Source: Planctomycetota bacterium (GTDB lineage: Bacteria; Planctomycetota; Phycisphaerae; UBA1845). From it: a DNA stretch of 64,000 nucleotides. This document shows positions 1 through 9,097 of the stretch, one piece after another (within the stretch, counting starts at the first letter, position 1; each line of letters starts with the position of its first letter). The notes beneath the pieces were generated by a model. The model did not search any database and was not told the origin of the DNA. It saw only the letters and a list, made by a program, of their open reading frames with translations. The DNA lies in the NCBI GenBank assembly GCA_024280855.1, contig JAJRPG010000034.1, positions 1 to 64,000 of the forward strand, in the 5' to 3' direction. A program made the translations under genes and the position numbers.

Positions 1-2
1 CG

Positions 3-260
3 CTCGAAGTGCTGATTAACGAGACGAATTGTTGGGAAGATCAGCGACGCGGTGAAGTTTTGTATAATACGCCGTATGAAACCGATGCTCGTGCATCGTC
101 GGTTGAGCGATTTTCCTCACAGAACTTTGCGTATTCTCAATTTGCCGACGTGCGCAAGCGTGACCGTGTGATAGAGGAAGAAGCGGAAAGTACGGAAGAT
201 ACAGAGAACGATCGGCCCACGCCGCGCTCTAATAAGCGTAAGCCGTGGTTTAAGCCGTAA
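3..260 (+). CDS. Hypothetical protein, 3' end only (cut by window edge)
   Basis: An open frame enters from the left edge and stops at a TAA. The visible ~86 residues are hydrophilic and end in an acidic stretch (EEEAESTEDTEND) followed by a basic, proline-bearing tail (RSNKRKPWFKP). This looks like the disordered C-terminus of a longer protein. No domain is recognisable and no function can be given. A terminator-like hairpin follows within 25 bases, which supports a real gene ending here. A GTG at position 9 could in principle start an 83-residue protein, but the frame is open through the edge and there is no visible ribosome-binding site, so truncation is the simpler reading. Confidence 0.55.
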   Translation, partial: LEVLINETNCWEDQRRGEVLYNTPYETDARASSVERFSSQNFAYSQFADVRKRDRVIEEEAESTEDTENDRPTPRSNKRKPWFKP

Positions 261-283
261 TCCATAGACAACGCATCCCTTGC

Positions 284-346
284 GTTCGCAGAGACAGGCA
301 CGCTTGTGACCGGGTGTGCCTGTTTCATTGCGCGAACAGGTTTTTT
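284..346 (+). terminator. Rho-independent terminator-like nested hairpin
   Basis: An outer stem GTTCGC (284-289) pairs with GCGAAC (332-337). An inner stem ACAGGCAC (294-301) pairs with GTGCCTGT (316-323). Six T follow at 341-346. It lies between the end of the truncated first gene and the convergent recQ stop, so it probably ends transcription of the first gene. Confidence 0.55.
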
Positions 347-381
347 GATTTTAGGCATCATAGCGTGCCGTTTGCATGACA

Positions 382-2766
382 TTATTCTTGATGGTTTCGT
401 GCGTGGGCTAGGACGATTTTGATCTGATGGTAGGCCACCTTTTCTTTGAGGTGTTCGTAGATGGGTTTGAGCTTATCGAACCCGACATGGTCAGCTGCGC
501 CGGCTACTTCTACGTAGATGGATTTTGATACCCACTTTTCGACGGACTTTGGCTTTGTCTCTTCAATGAAATCACACAGATAGCCTGCGGTCGTGGTTTG
601 TGCGCGAGATAGTGCCGTCATGACGGCATCAATAGTTTTTCCTTTTGCGAACATTTCGAAAGCGGTGATTTTAGCTGTATTGGTTTGCGTTGTTGGCGAA
701 GGTGCTGCGGGTGCAGTTTCAGATGCGCTATTCGGGTCGATCACGATATCCACGGATAAGCTATGTTCACGGCAAAAATCGCTTATTTCCAGGCAGAAAC
801 GTTTGCCAAACTTCTTGACTTTGGCATCGCCAATACCATGTGCAGCTTTGAACATGATTAGTTCAGTCGGGCGGCGGCGGGCAAGGTCGCGTAGCGTTCG
901 ATCGCTAAAAATGACAAAGGCTGGCACGGAAGATTTCTCGGATAATTCTCGTCGGATATTGCGCAAATGCTCGAACAAATCTCTATCCACGCCGTCCCAT
1001 GAGATGGTGGAGATGCTCGTTTCCTTGACGGTTTCGATAGCGGTTTTCATCAGTTTTACTTTTCGATTGCCCCGTAACACTTCCCACGAAGCTTCGTTGA
1101 GTTCCAAAACGGGAAGGTCGCCGGATGAACGCGAGAGCAGGTTTTGATCGAAAAGTTGATACATCCACTGCGTGAGAACTTTTTTGGGCGTGCCTTTTAA
1201 TAGGCCATAAGTCGTGGCCTGGTCGTGGCCTCGCTGTCGGATAGCCTGGGTGTTTGCGCCGATCAGCACATCTGCGTTATGGCCTATGCCGTAACTAATG
1301 CCGCTTAGGCGTTGAATTCTGGCGACGCTGGAGAGGATTTTCTGGGCGATTTCGGTGGCTTCTTCAGCGGCTGCGGTTTCTCCAAGGCATATGTCGCAAG
1401 CTTTGCAATCTGGCTCGGGATACGCTTGGCCAAAGTGTTCTGATAATGTGCAGTGTCGGCAAGATGGCACTGTGCAATATCGCCTCATGTCTTCGAGGAG
1501 TAGCGTCTGAGCGGCGATGATATGTACGGCGTCATCTAAATCTTCTGCGCTTCGTTCGAACAGCGATTTCCATCGCATGATGTCCCCGGCGGAGTAGAAA
1601 AGGACGCATTCCGCTTCGAGTCCGTCTCGTCCCGCTCGGCCTGTTTCTTGTTGGTAATGTTCGATGGATTTGGGCATGGTCGCATGAATGACGCACCGGA
1701 CGTTGCTGCGGTCAATGCCCATACCGAAGGCGACGGTCGCGGCGACGACGTCTAATGATTCGTTGGCAAAAGCTTCTTGGGTGCTGTTTCGCTGACTTTG
1801 GCTGAGGCCTGCATGGTAGGCGCGGGCGTTAATCCCGACTTTCTTGAGCGCACCAGCCATCGTTTCCGTGTCTTTGCGGGATAAGCAGTAAATGATAGCG
1901 GCTTCACGGGCATGACGACGGATTACCTCAATGACCTGCGCATGAACATCCAGACGGGGCACGATGCGGTAGATTAAATTGGGGCGGTCGAACGTCCCCA
2001 CGAGCATGGCTGGTTTGGTGAGGCATAGTTGGGCTGCGATGTCCTCGCGCACTCGTTCGGTCGCGGTCGCGGTGTATGCGTGAACGCTGGCTTGGGGGAA
2101 TCTATCTTGAAGCACCGCAAGTTGGCGATACTCAGGCCTGAAGTCGTGGCCCCACTGGCTAATGCAGTGCGCTTCGTCGATGGCGAACGCGCGAATATCG
2201 AGTTGACTCAATAGATGCAAAAATCCGGGCATGACCAGACGTTCCGGCGAAACGAATAAGAGCCGAAGTTTGCCAGCTTTAAGATCGCGCATCGTCTCGT
2301 TTTTTTCGTCGGCGGTCATGCCGCTATGAAGGGCCGCAGCTGGGTAGTCGCAGGCTATCAGTCCATCGACCTGGTCTTTCATTAACGATATGAGCGGAGA
2401 GACAACAATGTGCGTTTGGCTAGCAATGGCAGGGGGAATTTGATAGCAAAGAGATTTGCCGCCGCCAGTGGGCAACACTACGACGGAGTCACGTCCTTCG
2501 AGGGTTGCGCGAATCGCCTCTTCTTGCAAAGGCCTAAGCGTGTCGTAGCCCCAATAGCCATGAACAAGTTGCAAGATTAAATCAAGCGAAGCCGTCGAAG
2601 GTGACGCGAGCGTAGCCTTGCGATCTTCGGATTCATTTAGCGATGTCTGGGTTGTTTCCACGGTAGGCAGCGTATCCCTGGAAATGAATGACGACAAGCT
2701 TGAAAACGAACAATCGGTCGCCCATGAAAATTCACAGCTTCGGTGTGAAGCTGACGTTCTCACCAA
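382..2766 (-). CDS. recQ: ATP-dependent DNA helicase RecQ
   Basis: A 3'-5' superfamily 2 DNA helicase that acts in recombination and fork repair. Visible in order: RecQ motif 0 (LRPLQEEAIRATLEG, ~78-92), Walker A TGGGKS (100-105), DEAH (197-200) followed by the RecQ loop CISQWGHDFRPEY, helicase C motifs with AFGMGIDRSNVR and QETGRAGRDG, then the Cys zinc-binding segment (CTVPSCRHC...CKACDIC), an RQC winged helix and an HRDC domain. A C-terminal extension (about the last 85 residues, from ITAFEMFAKGKTIDAV) resembles the helix-turn-helix domain found at the end of some RecQ/WRN-like proteins. The start is uncertain. The longest frame begins at TTG with a ~60-residue Ser/Thr-rich leader lacking homology to RecQ, and there is no in-frame ATG before the helicase core; a GTG near 2661 is an alternative. 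It is divergent from the next gene. Confidence 0.95.
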   Translation of the reverse strand: MVRTSASHRSCEFSWATDCSFSSLSSFISRDTLPTVETTQTSLNESEDRKATLASPSTASLDLILQLVHGYWGYDTLRPLQEEAIRATLEGRDSVVVLPTGGGKSLCYQIPPAIASQTHIVVSPLISLMKDQVDGLIACDYPAAALHSGMTADEKNETMRDLKAGKLRLLFVSPERLVMPGFLHLLSQLDIRAFAIDEAHCISQWGHDFRPEYRQLAVLQDRFPQASVHAYTATATERVREDIAAQLCLTKPAMLVGTFDRPNLIYRIVPRLDVHAQVIEVIRRHAREAAIIYCLSRKDTETMAGALKKVGINARAYHAGLSQSQRNSTQEAFANESLDVVAATVAFGMGIDRSNVRCVIHATMPKSIEHYQQETGRAGRDGLEAECVLFYSAGDIMRWKSLFERSAEDLDDAVHIIAAQTLLLEDMRRYCTVPSCRHCTLSEHFGQAYPEPDCKACDICLGETAAAEEATEIAQKILSSVARIQRLSGISYGIGHNADVLIGANTQAIRQRGHDQATTYGLLKGTPKKVLTQWMYQLFDQNLLSRSSGDLPVLELNEASWEVLRGNRKVKLMKTAIETVKETSISTISWDGVDRDLFEHLRNIRRELSEKSSVPAFVIFSDRTLRDLARRRPTELIMFKAAHGIGDAKVKKFGKRFCLEISDFCREHSLSVDIVIDPNSASETAPAAPSPTTQTNTAKITAFEMFAKGKTIDAVMTALSRAQTTTAGYLCDFIEETKPKSVEKWVSKSIYVEVAGAADHVGFDKLKPIYEHLKEKVAYHQIKIVLAHARNHQE

Positions 2767-2873
2767 AATTGACGTTGAATCGTGACTGACTAGACTTGTC
2801 CTGCTCCGTTGAATTGTGCAGCGGGTGTGTAGGTAGCGGTATATACCGGCATTAGGTATTGGAGGATTCGACT

Positions 2874-3035
2874 ATGAAAAAGTCTTCGATGGTTCGTTTT
2901 TGCAAGGCGGTAGCTTCAGGTGCGATTTTGTTTCAAGCAGCTGGCTGCGATACGACAGGCTTCTTTGACGTTGTGAATACCATCTTATTGGGTATCACGG
3001 CGGCTGGCAGCGTCGCGATTCTGCAAAATATATAA
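2874..3035 (+). CDS. Small predicted lipoprotein, 53 aa
   Basis: A 53-residue protein begins MKKSSMVRFCKAVASGAILF and has a lipobox-like AAGC-D at residues 22-26, so it is probably exported and lipidated. The remainder (FFDVVNTILLGITAAGSVAIL) is hydrophobic. A clear Shine-Dalgarno, GGAGG, sits 8 bases before the ATG, which supports translation despite the size. Function unknown. The short length, basic N-terminus and single Cys make it a real small exported protein rather than a shadow frame. It stands alone between divergent recQ and the HEAT protein. Confidence 0.65.
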   Translation: MKKSSMVRFCKAVASGAILFQAAGCDTTGFFDVVNTILLGITAAGSVAILQNI

Positions 3036-3190
3036 GTTGAAGGGCTAATCCGGCTTCGCAGCTTGTTCCCTCTCATGTCGGCGTTTTGGACAAAAAAAAC
3101 GGGGTATTTCGCTAGTGAAGCCTTTGGCCCCTAATTTTTGATCTGACAGCGCTTCACCCTGAGGCTGTTTGACGGTGAGTTGGCACTACG

Positions 3191-3218
3191 TTGACCACGA
3201 ATTCACAGCCCCTATACT
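3191..3218 (+). promoter_or_regulatory. Sigma70-type promoter candidate for the HEAT-repeat gene
   Basis: TTGACC (3191-3196) and TATACT (3213-3218) are separated by 16 bases, about 80 bases before the first possible start of the downstream gene. Both hexamers match the consensus at five of six and five of six positions. Prediction only. Confidence 0.45.
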
Positions 3219-3295
3219 GGTTTCTTAGTGAGAATGGGGAGCAGGCGTCTTTATAGTCTGCGAAAACAAAGGCTCATGCCTGTGGGGACTGATTT

Positions 3296-5608
3296 ATGAG
3301 TAAACGCTCCAAAATGTGGGAGGTCTCGATGCTTTTTGCGTCCACAATAGTACATCGTCGTAATCGACTAAATTCTGGCACGTTAATAGTGGGTCTGTTG
3401 TTATCTGCAGGGTTAGCCTGGACTACTCCAGCTTTTTCCCAAGATGGCGACAAGTCGCAGGCAAAAGTAGCTGTGCCTGCTGGCGCAACGGTCGAATCAC
3501 TTTTTACCGATTTCCTACACTATGCACGCATGGGGCGATTTACCACGGCTGATGGTTACGCGCAAGCGCTGTTAGCCCATCCAGAACTTGATCCGGTTAA
3601 GGTGATGGAAGTGGCGAGTCGAGACCAGGAAAGTCTTAACACGCTTTTGATTATCATCGCTAACTCGTCAATCGGCGATAGCGCCAAGCGCGTGCTTGAT
3701 CTCATCCAACAGGGCGAACACGACGAACGCAAACAAAGCGATCGTATTCGTGAGAACATCACGCTGTTAGGTGGCAATCCTCAACAGGAATTTTTCGCCC
3801 AGCAGCGTCTCATTGAGTCTGGCGAATACGCCGTGCCGCCACTAATCGCGACCCTGCTCGATGGTCAGCAGAAAAAACTTTGGCCTCGCGTGATTGTTTC
3901 GTTGACTAAGTTGGGTAAAGGGGCTGTCCGTCCGTTGGTCATGGCTCTACGCATGAGCAACAACGATGTGCGGGTTCATGTGATTCGCGCGTTGGGTGAA
4001 ATTGGCTATCCTCAAGCAGTTCCATATTTGAATCGGCTTATCGCTAGCGACAACATGTCAAGCGAAAGTAAGTCCGCAGCTGCAGCGGCTGTTTCGCGTA
4101 TCAAAGCTATTTCCGGTCGAAAGATATCCGGGGATGCGCAGGATCAATTCTTTGGTCTAGCTGAATGGTTTTATCATGAAGACCCAGCTGTGCGGGCTGA
4201 CCCAAGGCTTCACGAGGCAAATGTATGGTATTGGGATGACGCAGAGCAAGGTCTTCGTGCGACTGTAGTTTCCAGTAATATCTTTGGCCAGGTGATGGCT
4301 ATGCGTTGTTGCGAGGAAGTTCTTCTACTCGAAAACGATCATGCACCAGCTATCGCACTTTGGTTAGCCTCTAACATTCGTCGTGAAAGTCGATTAGGTA
4401 TGAACGTTGAAAGCGGTGACCCTGGTGAGGTTGGCGATGCTGACCCGAGTAGGCCCGACGCTTATCCCCGTGCCAGATACTTTTCCCAGGCGGCTGGTCC
4501 ACGATATGCCCATATGGTATTAGCCCGTGCGGTAAATGAAGGCGACACAGCTGTGGCGCTAGGAGCTATTGAGGCGTTGCGCATCACTGCGGGTCAGAGT
4601 TCGCTTATCGGTAATGAAGATATCAAGCAGCCTTTGGTACAAGCTCTTCGTTTCCCTGATTTGCTGGTTCGCATTCGGGCGGCGTTAGCCTTAGGTTCGG
4701 CGCTTCCTACTTCGCCGTTTGCGGATGCCGAGTTTGTCGTGCCCGTATTGGCTCAGGCGGTTACGCTGAGCGGTCGAGAGCAGGTGTTGGTGTTAGATGC
4801 TGACCAGCAAAATCGCAACCGCGTAGCTGGTGTCATGCGAAACGGCGGTCGGACAGTGATTGCGGACGCCAGTTATTATCCCGCGATGACCCGCGTACGA
4901 GAAGAGACGCAATCCATAGCTATGATGTTGGTCTCTACCGATGTCACTGAGCCTGACGTAGCTAATGTCATTGGCAAGTTCCGATCAGAGTTCCAATACG
5001 CTAAGACCCCTATTGTGTTGTTGGCTAAGCCTACGCACGATTTATTGGCTCAGGATTTAGCCGACCGTTTTCCATTCATCGCTGTTGTGAATAGCAACGC
5101 GGATGACGCAGCTATTGCAGACGCCCTATCGCGTCTACAAGCTAAGACGGGTCGTTCTATGATTGACGATGCGCTTTCGCTAACGCTAGCTAAGTTGTCA
5201 GTGGCTACGCTACACGGTTTAGCTTCCAATGGTCGAACCATATTCGATTTATCTGGCGCTATGCCCGCGCTATTAGCTGCTTTGGAAGCAACCGACGAGT
5301 CGTTGCAGATTTTGGCTGCGTCTGTTTTGGCGATGTCTCCTTCAAGTGCTGCTCAGCAAGGAGTTGCAACAGTCGCTTTGGATGATGGCCGCACGACTAC
5401 GCTTAGAGTGGCTGCTTTCCGTGAGCTTGCAAATTCTGCTAAGAGGCATGGCAACATGTTGGGGCAGGCTCAGATAGACGCTTTGGTGAGCATGGCCTCC
5501 CAAGATGGTGATCTCGTGATTCGCACGGCTGCTAGTGAGGCACTGGGTGCGATGAATCTAACCAATAACCAGGCCAGTGAAATTCTCCGTAGCTACTACG
5601 GCGGGTAA
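3296..5608 (+). CDS. Exported HEAT-repeat protein with an internal receiver-like domain
   Basis: A 770-residue protein with an N-terminal signal sequence (hydrophobic GTLIVGLLLSAGLAW, then AFSQ cleavage region near residue 48). HEAT-like helical repeats follow, e.g. VHVIRALGEIGYPQAVPYL near 230 and VRIRAALALGSALP near 460, with a further set after ~640. Between the two repeat arms, about 495-620, lies a segment with the shape of a response-regulator receiver fold: VLVLDAD at the first strand, an STDV strand where the phosphoacceptor would be, and LLAKP in the place of the conserved Lys. The role is unknown; HEAT arrays are protein-binding scaffolds. Two starts are possible: ATG 3296 after GGGG, or ATG 3329 with a better spaced GGGAGG (3318-3323), which would give a more usual signal peptide. 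It is monocistronic and followed by a dispersed repeat. Confidence 0.82.
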   Translation: MSKRSKMWEVSMLFASTIVHRRNRLNSGTLIVGLLLSAGLAWTTPAFSQDGDKSQAKVAVPAGATVESLFTDFLHYARMGRFTTADGYAQALLAHPELDPVKVMEVASRDQESLNTLLIIIANSSIGDSAKRVLDLIQQGEHDERKQSDRIRENITLLGGNPQQEFFAQQRLIESGEYAVPPLIATLLDGQQKKLWPRVIVSLTKLGKGAVRPLVMALRMSNNDVRVHVIRALGEIGYPQAVPYLNRLIASDNMSSESKSAAAAAVSRIKAISGRKISGDAQDQFFGLAEWFYHEDPAVRADPRLHEANVWYWDDAEQGLRATVVSSNIFGQVMAMRCCEEVLLLENDHAPAIALWLASNIRRESRLGMNVESGDPGEVGDADPSRPDAYPRARYFSQAAGPRYAHMVLARAVNEGDTAVALGAIEALRITAGQSSLIGNEDIKQPLVQALRFPDLLVRIRAALALGSALPTSPFADAEFVVPVLAQAVTLSGREQVLVLDADQQNRNRVAGVMRNGGRTVIADASYYPAMTRVREETQSIAMMLVSTDVTEPDVANVIGKFRSEFQYAKTPIVLLAKPTHDLLAQDLADRFPFIAVVNSNADDAAIADALSRLQAKTGRSMIDDALSLTLAKLSVATLHGLASNGRTIFDLSGAMPALLAALEATDESLQILAASVLAMSPSSAAQQGVATVALDDGRTTTLRVAAFRELANSAKRHGNMLGQAQIDALVSMASQDGDLVIRTAASEALGAMNLTNNQASEILRSYYGG

Positions 5609-5631
5609 CGACTTATCTCAGACTTGTGTCT

Positions 5632-5744
5632 GGTACCCCATTCTTCGCATCGCCCAGTAGCGTGTCGAGCGAAAGTTCAGGCGTTCGGCGATGCGATAGC
5701 TGTCCTTCCCCCACCCTTCGAGAGTACTCGAACAATGGGGCACC
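5632..5744. repeat. Dispersed inverted-repeat element, copy 1 (MITE-like)
   Basis: The element is bounded by GGTACCCCATTCTTCG (5632-5647) and CGAACAATGGGGCACC (5729-5744), near-perfect inverted arms (14 of 16). Its right 41 bases match the reverse complement of the left 41 bases of the copy at 43620-43754 with three differences. Inside that module is a stem TTCGAG-AGTA-CTCGAA. No open frame, and it fills most of the gap between the HEAT gene and lysS. Confidence 0.6.
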
Positions 5745-5860
5745 CTGCGTTCAAATATCATCCAGCCAGTGTTATTCGTTTCTCATAATTTCCGACAATT
5801 GCTGCAATACGCCACCCATGATAGGATCGGTCACGATACATCGACGGGTAAGTATTCAGT

Positions 5861-7498
5861 ATGAAACCGAAAAAAACAGAACAACAACTTCTCATGGACC
5901 AACGTCGTATCAAGCGTGATGCGGTTGCGGAGATGGGTTTTGACCCTTACGGCGGACGATATGCAGATGTCGTTTCAACGCAGCAGGTTCGTACAACCGG
6001 CGAGTCTTTAGGCCTAGGCCCGGGTGACAGAAGCGAGTCTACAGTTCGCATAGCTGGTAGGATCATGTTGCTCCGCGTCATGGGCAAGCTCGCATTTTTC
6101 AGGGTGCGCGACGGCGAGGGGCAAATACAGATAGGCCTAAGTCGCGCTGACATGGGCGACGACCAGTGGGCGTTAATCAAAAAGCTATTACTCGGCGACA
6201 TCATTGGTGTAGAGGGTGTCATCGGGAAGACGAAGACCGACGAGTTGACCGTGTGGGCTACGCAGGTGACGGTGCTGAGCAAGGCCTTGCGTGCGCCGCC
6301 TGAGAAGTGGCATGGGCTTAGCGATGTAGATTTACGTTATCGCATGCGCTATGTGGATTTATTTACGAATCCAAAGGTGCGAGACGTTTTCCGGCTGCGC
6401 AGTTCCATTGTTCATGCGGTTCGTCAGTATCTAGTTGACCAGCAATACTTTGAAGTAGAAACGCCCGTGCTTCAGCCCATGTATGGCGGGGCAGCAGCTA
6501 GGCCATTCACGACGCATCATAATACCTTGGATATGGATTTGTTTTTGCGCATCAGCCCGGAGCTTTATCTCAAACGGCTGCTCGTTGGCGGTATGGACCG
6601 CGTGTTTGAAATCAGCCGGGATTTCCGCAATGAAGGCATCAGCACGAAGCACAATCCTGAATTCACGATGGTCGAATTGTACGAAGCCTATGCGGATTAC
6701 AATGTGATGATGACGCGGGTCGAGGGTATGGTGTCAGCCGCTTTTGAGGTATCGACAAAATCTGCGGTTCCTTTGCGGGCGGCGTGGCTTGAAGATGAAA
6801 TCCGCAAGATCAAAGAAGATGAAAATAAAGGCGAAGTCGAGGCGCAGGAATTCGCCGAAGCGCATCATTTCGAGGCTTATATTGAAGCACGAGATGCGAT
6901 TAAAGCCGGGCGGCAGGTCGGCGTGTATAATGGTGTCGCGTTAGATTTTACCCCGCCTTGGTCGCGTAAAAAATATGCAGATTTGCTACAAGAACATGCG
7001 GGTGTGTCGATTAGTGACCGGGCTGCGGTTCATGCCAAGGCCAAGGCACTGGGGATTGACCCTGCGAACAAAGCTGATGCCGTGGTAATTAACGATGTGT
7101 TTGAAGCTACGGTCGAGCGGCATTTGATTCAGCCAACCTTTGTGTATGATTACCCGGCTGCGATTTGTCCACTGACCCGTCGTGATCCCAAAGACGACTC
7201 CATTGCCCTACGTTTTGAGGCTTTTGCCGCTACGATGGAATTGGGCAATGCGTATAGTGAGTTAAATGACCCTGACGTTCAGCGAGAAAACTTGTCTAAG
7301 AAATTGACTGGCGAGGGTGATGAAACCATGGCTGTCATGGACGAGGATTTCGTCATGGCTTTGGAATATGGTATGCCGCCTGCGGGTGGTCTTGGCGTGG
7401 GAATTGATCGCTTGGTCATGTTGCTTACGGACAGTCCCAGCATTCGTGATGTCATCCTGTTTCCATTGCAAAGGCCTCAGCCTTCGGGAGGCAGTTAG
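5861..7498 (+). CDS. lysS: Lysyl-tRNA synthetase, class II
   Basis: Charges tRNA-Lys with lysine in the cytoplasm. The N-terminal OB-fold anticodon-binding domain (~55-150, TVRIAGRIMLLRVMGKLAFF) is followed by the class II core. Motif 1 lies around FEVETPVLQP, motif 2 is FEISRDFRNEGISTKHNPEF, and motif 3 is GGLGVGIDRLVML near the end. Length 545 is slightly above the usual ~500; the extra residues lie in the region rich in Lys/Glu around 310-370. The ATG start gives the normal MKPKKTEQ-type beginning. It is followed after one base by the lolC/E-type permease, so the two are co-transcribed. High confidence. Confidence 0.97.
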   Translation: MKPKKTEQQLLMDQRRIKRDAVAEMGFDPYGGRYADVVSTQQVRTTGESLGLGPGDRSESTVRIAGRIMLLRVMGKLAFFRVRDGEGQIQIGLSRADMGDDQWALIKKLLLGDIIGVEGVIGKTKTDELTVWATQVTVLSKALRAPPEKWHGLSDVDLRYRMRYVDLFTNPKVRDVFRLRSSIVHAVRQYLVDQQYFEVETPVLQPMYGGAAARPFTTHHNTLDMDLFLRISPELYLKRLLVGGMDRVFEISRDFRNEGISTKHNPEFTMVELYEAYADYNVMMTRVEGMVSAAFEVSTKSAVPLRAAWLEDEIRKIKEDENKGEVEAQEFAEAHHFEAYIEARDAIKAGRQVGVYNGVALDFTPPWSRKKYADLLQEHAGVSISDRAAVHAKAKALGIDPANKADAVVINDVFEATVERHLIQPTFVYDYPAAICPLTRRDPKDDSIALRFEAFAATMELGNAYSELNDPDVQRENLSKKLTGEGDETMAVMDEDFVMALEYGMPPAGGLGVGIDRLVMLLTDSPSIRDVILFPLQRPQPSGGS

Positions 7499-7499
7499 C

Positions 7500-9092
7500 A
7501 TGTATAAATGGTTTCTCGCCTGGCGTTATTTACACACCAAACTAATTGCTTTTTTTGGCATAGCTAGCGTTTCGTTGTGCGTAGCTATGGTGCTGGTAGT
7601 GATGAGCGTGATGGGCGGTTTTCTCGATACGATTCGAGAGCGTTCGCGCGGGTTACACAGCGAAATTTTGCTGGAAACGTCTTCATTGCAGGGTTTTCCT
7701 TTCTACGGGGAATTTCAAGAATACCTAGCTGATCATCACGCCGATACCGTGTCAATGACTACACCGGTGATTTATACCTACGGAATTTTTCGCGTGCCTG
7801 CGACCAAATACACCAGGCCCGCGCGGGTTGTTGGGATGCGTTTGAATGAATACACGCAGCTAAACGATTTTAAGCAAGGCCTACATTATGAACATTATTT
7901 TCCGGGGACCACCCATCTTGGCCCACAACGCATGCCAGTTGGTGGTATTGATGCTAATCAGCGGTTGGTCTTACCCAAAGATTTGGAAGCCGCGAATGCT
8001 CGATGGCGTGAATCAGAGACTGATGTAGAGAAGAAAAAAAATTACGAAGCCAACCCTTATGAGATGGCTATTTATCCGCCTTATGTGACGACGCCCATAT
8101 ATGGCGAGCGTGTGTACGCATTTGGCGATGATGGCCCTGGTTATGTCGGGCCGAAAAATAGTGGAGTCATCATCGGCTGTGATATGCTGAATGAGCGGCG
8201 CGATGATGGTGACTTTGATCGCTTTCTCGCTCGCGGCGCTGACATAGCCGTGACACTCATGCCCATTTCGCCGGGTGGTAATGTGACCGGTGAGCCGCCT
8301 GTGCGTTTGCCGCTGCGATATGTGGACGATTCGCGTACCGGTATTTATGAAATTGATGACCTTTGCATTTATGTCGATTTTGACATGTTGCAACACAAGT
8401 TAGCCATGGACCCACAGGCATTAGCTGATGGCGGAATGAGTCGGGCGCGGATCAATCAGATGCTCATCGGCTTGCATGACGGGACTGACCTTGAGACGGG
8501 CAAAGCTGTAGTCTCCGCAGCGTGGGAAAAGTTTCTGGATTCATTAGGCAACAAGCCAAGCTTGATGGATGTGAACATGTTGAATCATACCAGTGTGATG
8601 ACCTGGGAGGATATGCAACGACCCTTCATTCAGGCGGTAGAAAAAGAAAAGGTTCTTGTTACGCTTTTGTTTTCTTTGATTAGTCTGGTGGCTATGGCTT
8701 TGGTGGGTTGCGTGTTTTATATGATCGTGGAAAAGAAAACGCGGGACATCGGCATTTTGAAAGCCATCGGCGCTTCAGCTAGAGGCGTCGCGGGTCTGTT
8801 CGTAGCTTATGCTTTAGCCGTGGGGATTTGCGGGGCGATTTTGGGGACAGGGCTCGGTGTCGTGTTTGTGTGGAATATCAACGACATTCAATCTTTTCTC
8901 GCGTCGCTAAATCCGCAGTTGCGGGTGTGGAGTCCTGAGGTTTACTCTTTTGATAAAATCCCTGAAATTGTAAAAACTTGGGATGCGATAGGTGTCGCTG
9001 TAGTCGCAGTGTTGGCGTCGGTGGCTGGTTCAATCATCCCGGCTACGATTGCCGGTCGCATTTGGCCAGTGAAGGCTTTGCGGTACGAGTAA
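7500..9092 (+). CDS. LolC/LolE-type ABC transporter permease (FtsX family)
   Basis: Membrane subunit of a MacB/Lol-type ABC machine, the family that moves lipoproteins from the inner membrane or does related mechanical work. TM1 lies at about residues 15-40. A large periplasmic domain follows (~45-380), then three C-terminal TM segments (about 385-412, 432-462, 498-520) that form the FtsX domain with the usual coupling motif KTRDIGILKAIGAS. At 530 residues it is longer than E. coli LolC (~400), the extra being periplasmic. The start is ATG 7500, set by GGGAGG at 7486-7491 inside the end of lysS; longer frames upstream overlap lysS and are not credible. The ATPase follows after 5 bases. Whether it is a true lipoprotein-sorting permease is inferred. 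Confidence 0.88.
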   Translation: MYKWFLAWRYLHTKLIAFFGIASVSLCVAMVLVVMSVMGGFLDTIRERSRGLHSEILLETSSLQGFPFYGEFQEYLADHHADTVSMTTPVIYTYGIFRVPATKYTRPARVVGMRLNEYTQLNDFKQGLHYEHYFPGTTHLGPQRMPVGGIDANQRLVLPKDLEAANARWRESETDVEKKKNYEANPYEMAIYPPYVTTPIYGERVYAFGDDGPGYVGPKNSGVIIGCDMLNERRDDGDFDRFLARGADIAVTLMPISPGGNVTGEPPVRLPLRYVDDSRTGIYEIDDLCIYVDFDMLQHKLAMDPQALADGGMSRARINQMLIGLHDGTDLETGKAVVSAAWEKFLDSLGNKPSLMDVNMLNHTSVMTWEDMQRPFIQAVEKEKVLVTLLFSLISLVAMALVGCVFYMIVEKKTRDIGILKAIGASARGVAGLFVAYALAVGICGAILGTGLGVVFVWNINDIQSFLASLNPQLRVWSPEVYSFDKIPEIVKTWDAIGVAVVAVLASVAGSIIPATIAGRIWPVKALRYE

Positions 9093-9097
9093 AAAAT

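Noticed and set aside
5626-5919. 97-residue frame between the HEAT gene and lysS
   Set aside because: It lies over the inverted-repeat element and overlaps the lysS start in another frame; Ser/Cys-rich low-quality sequence.
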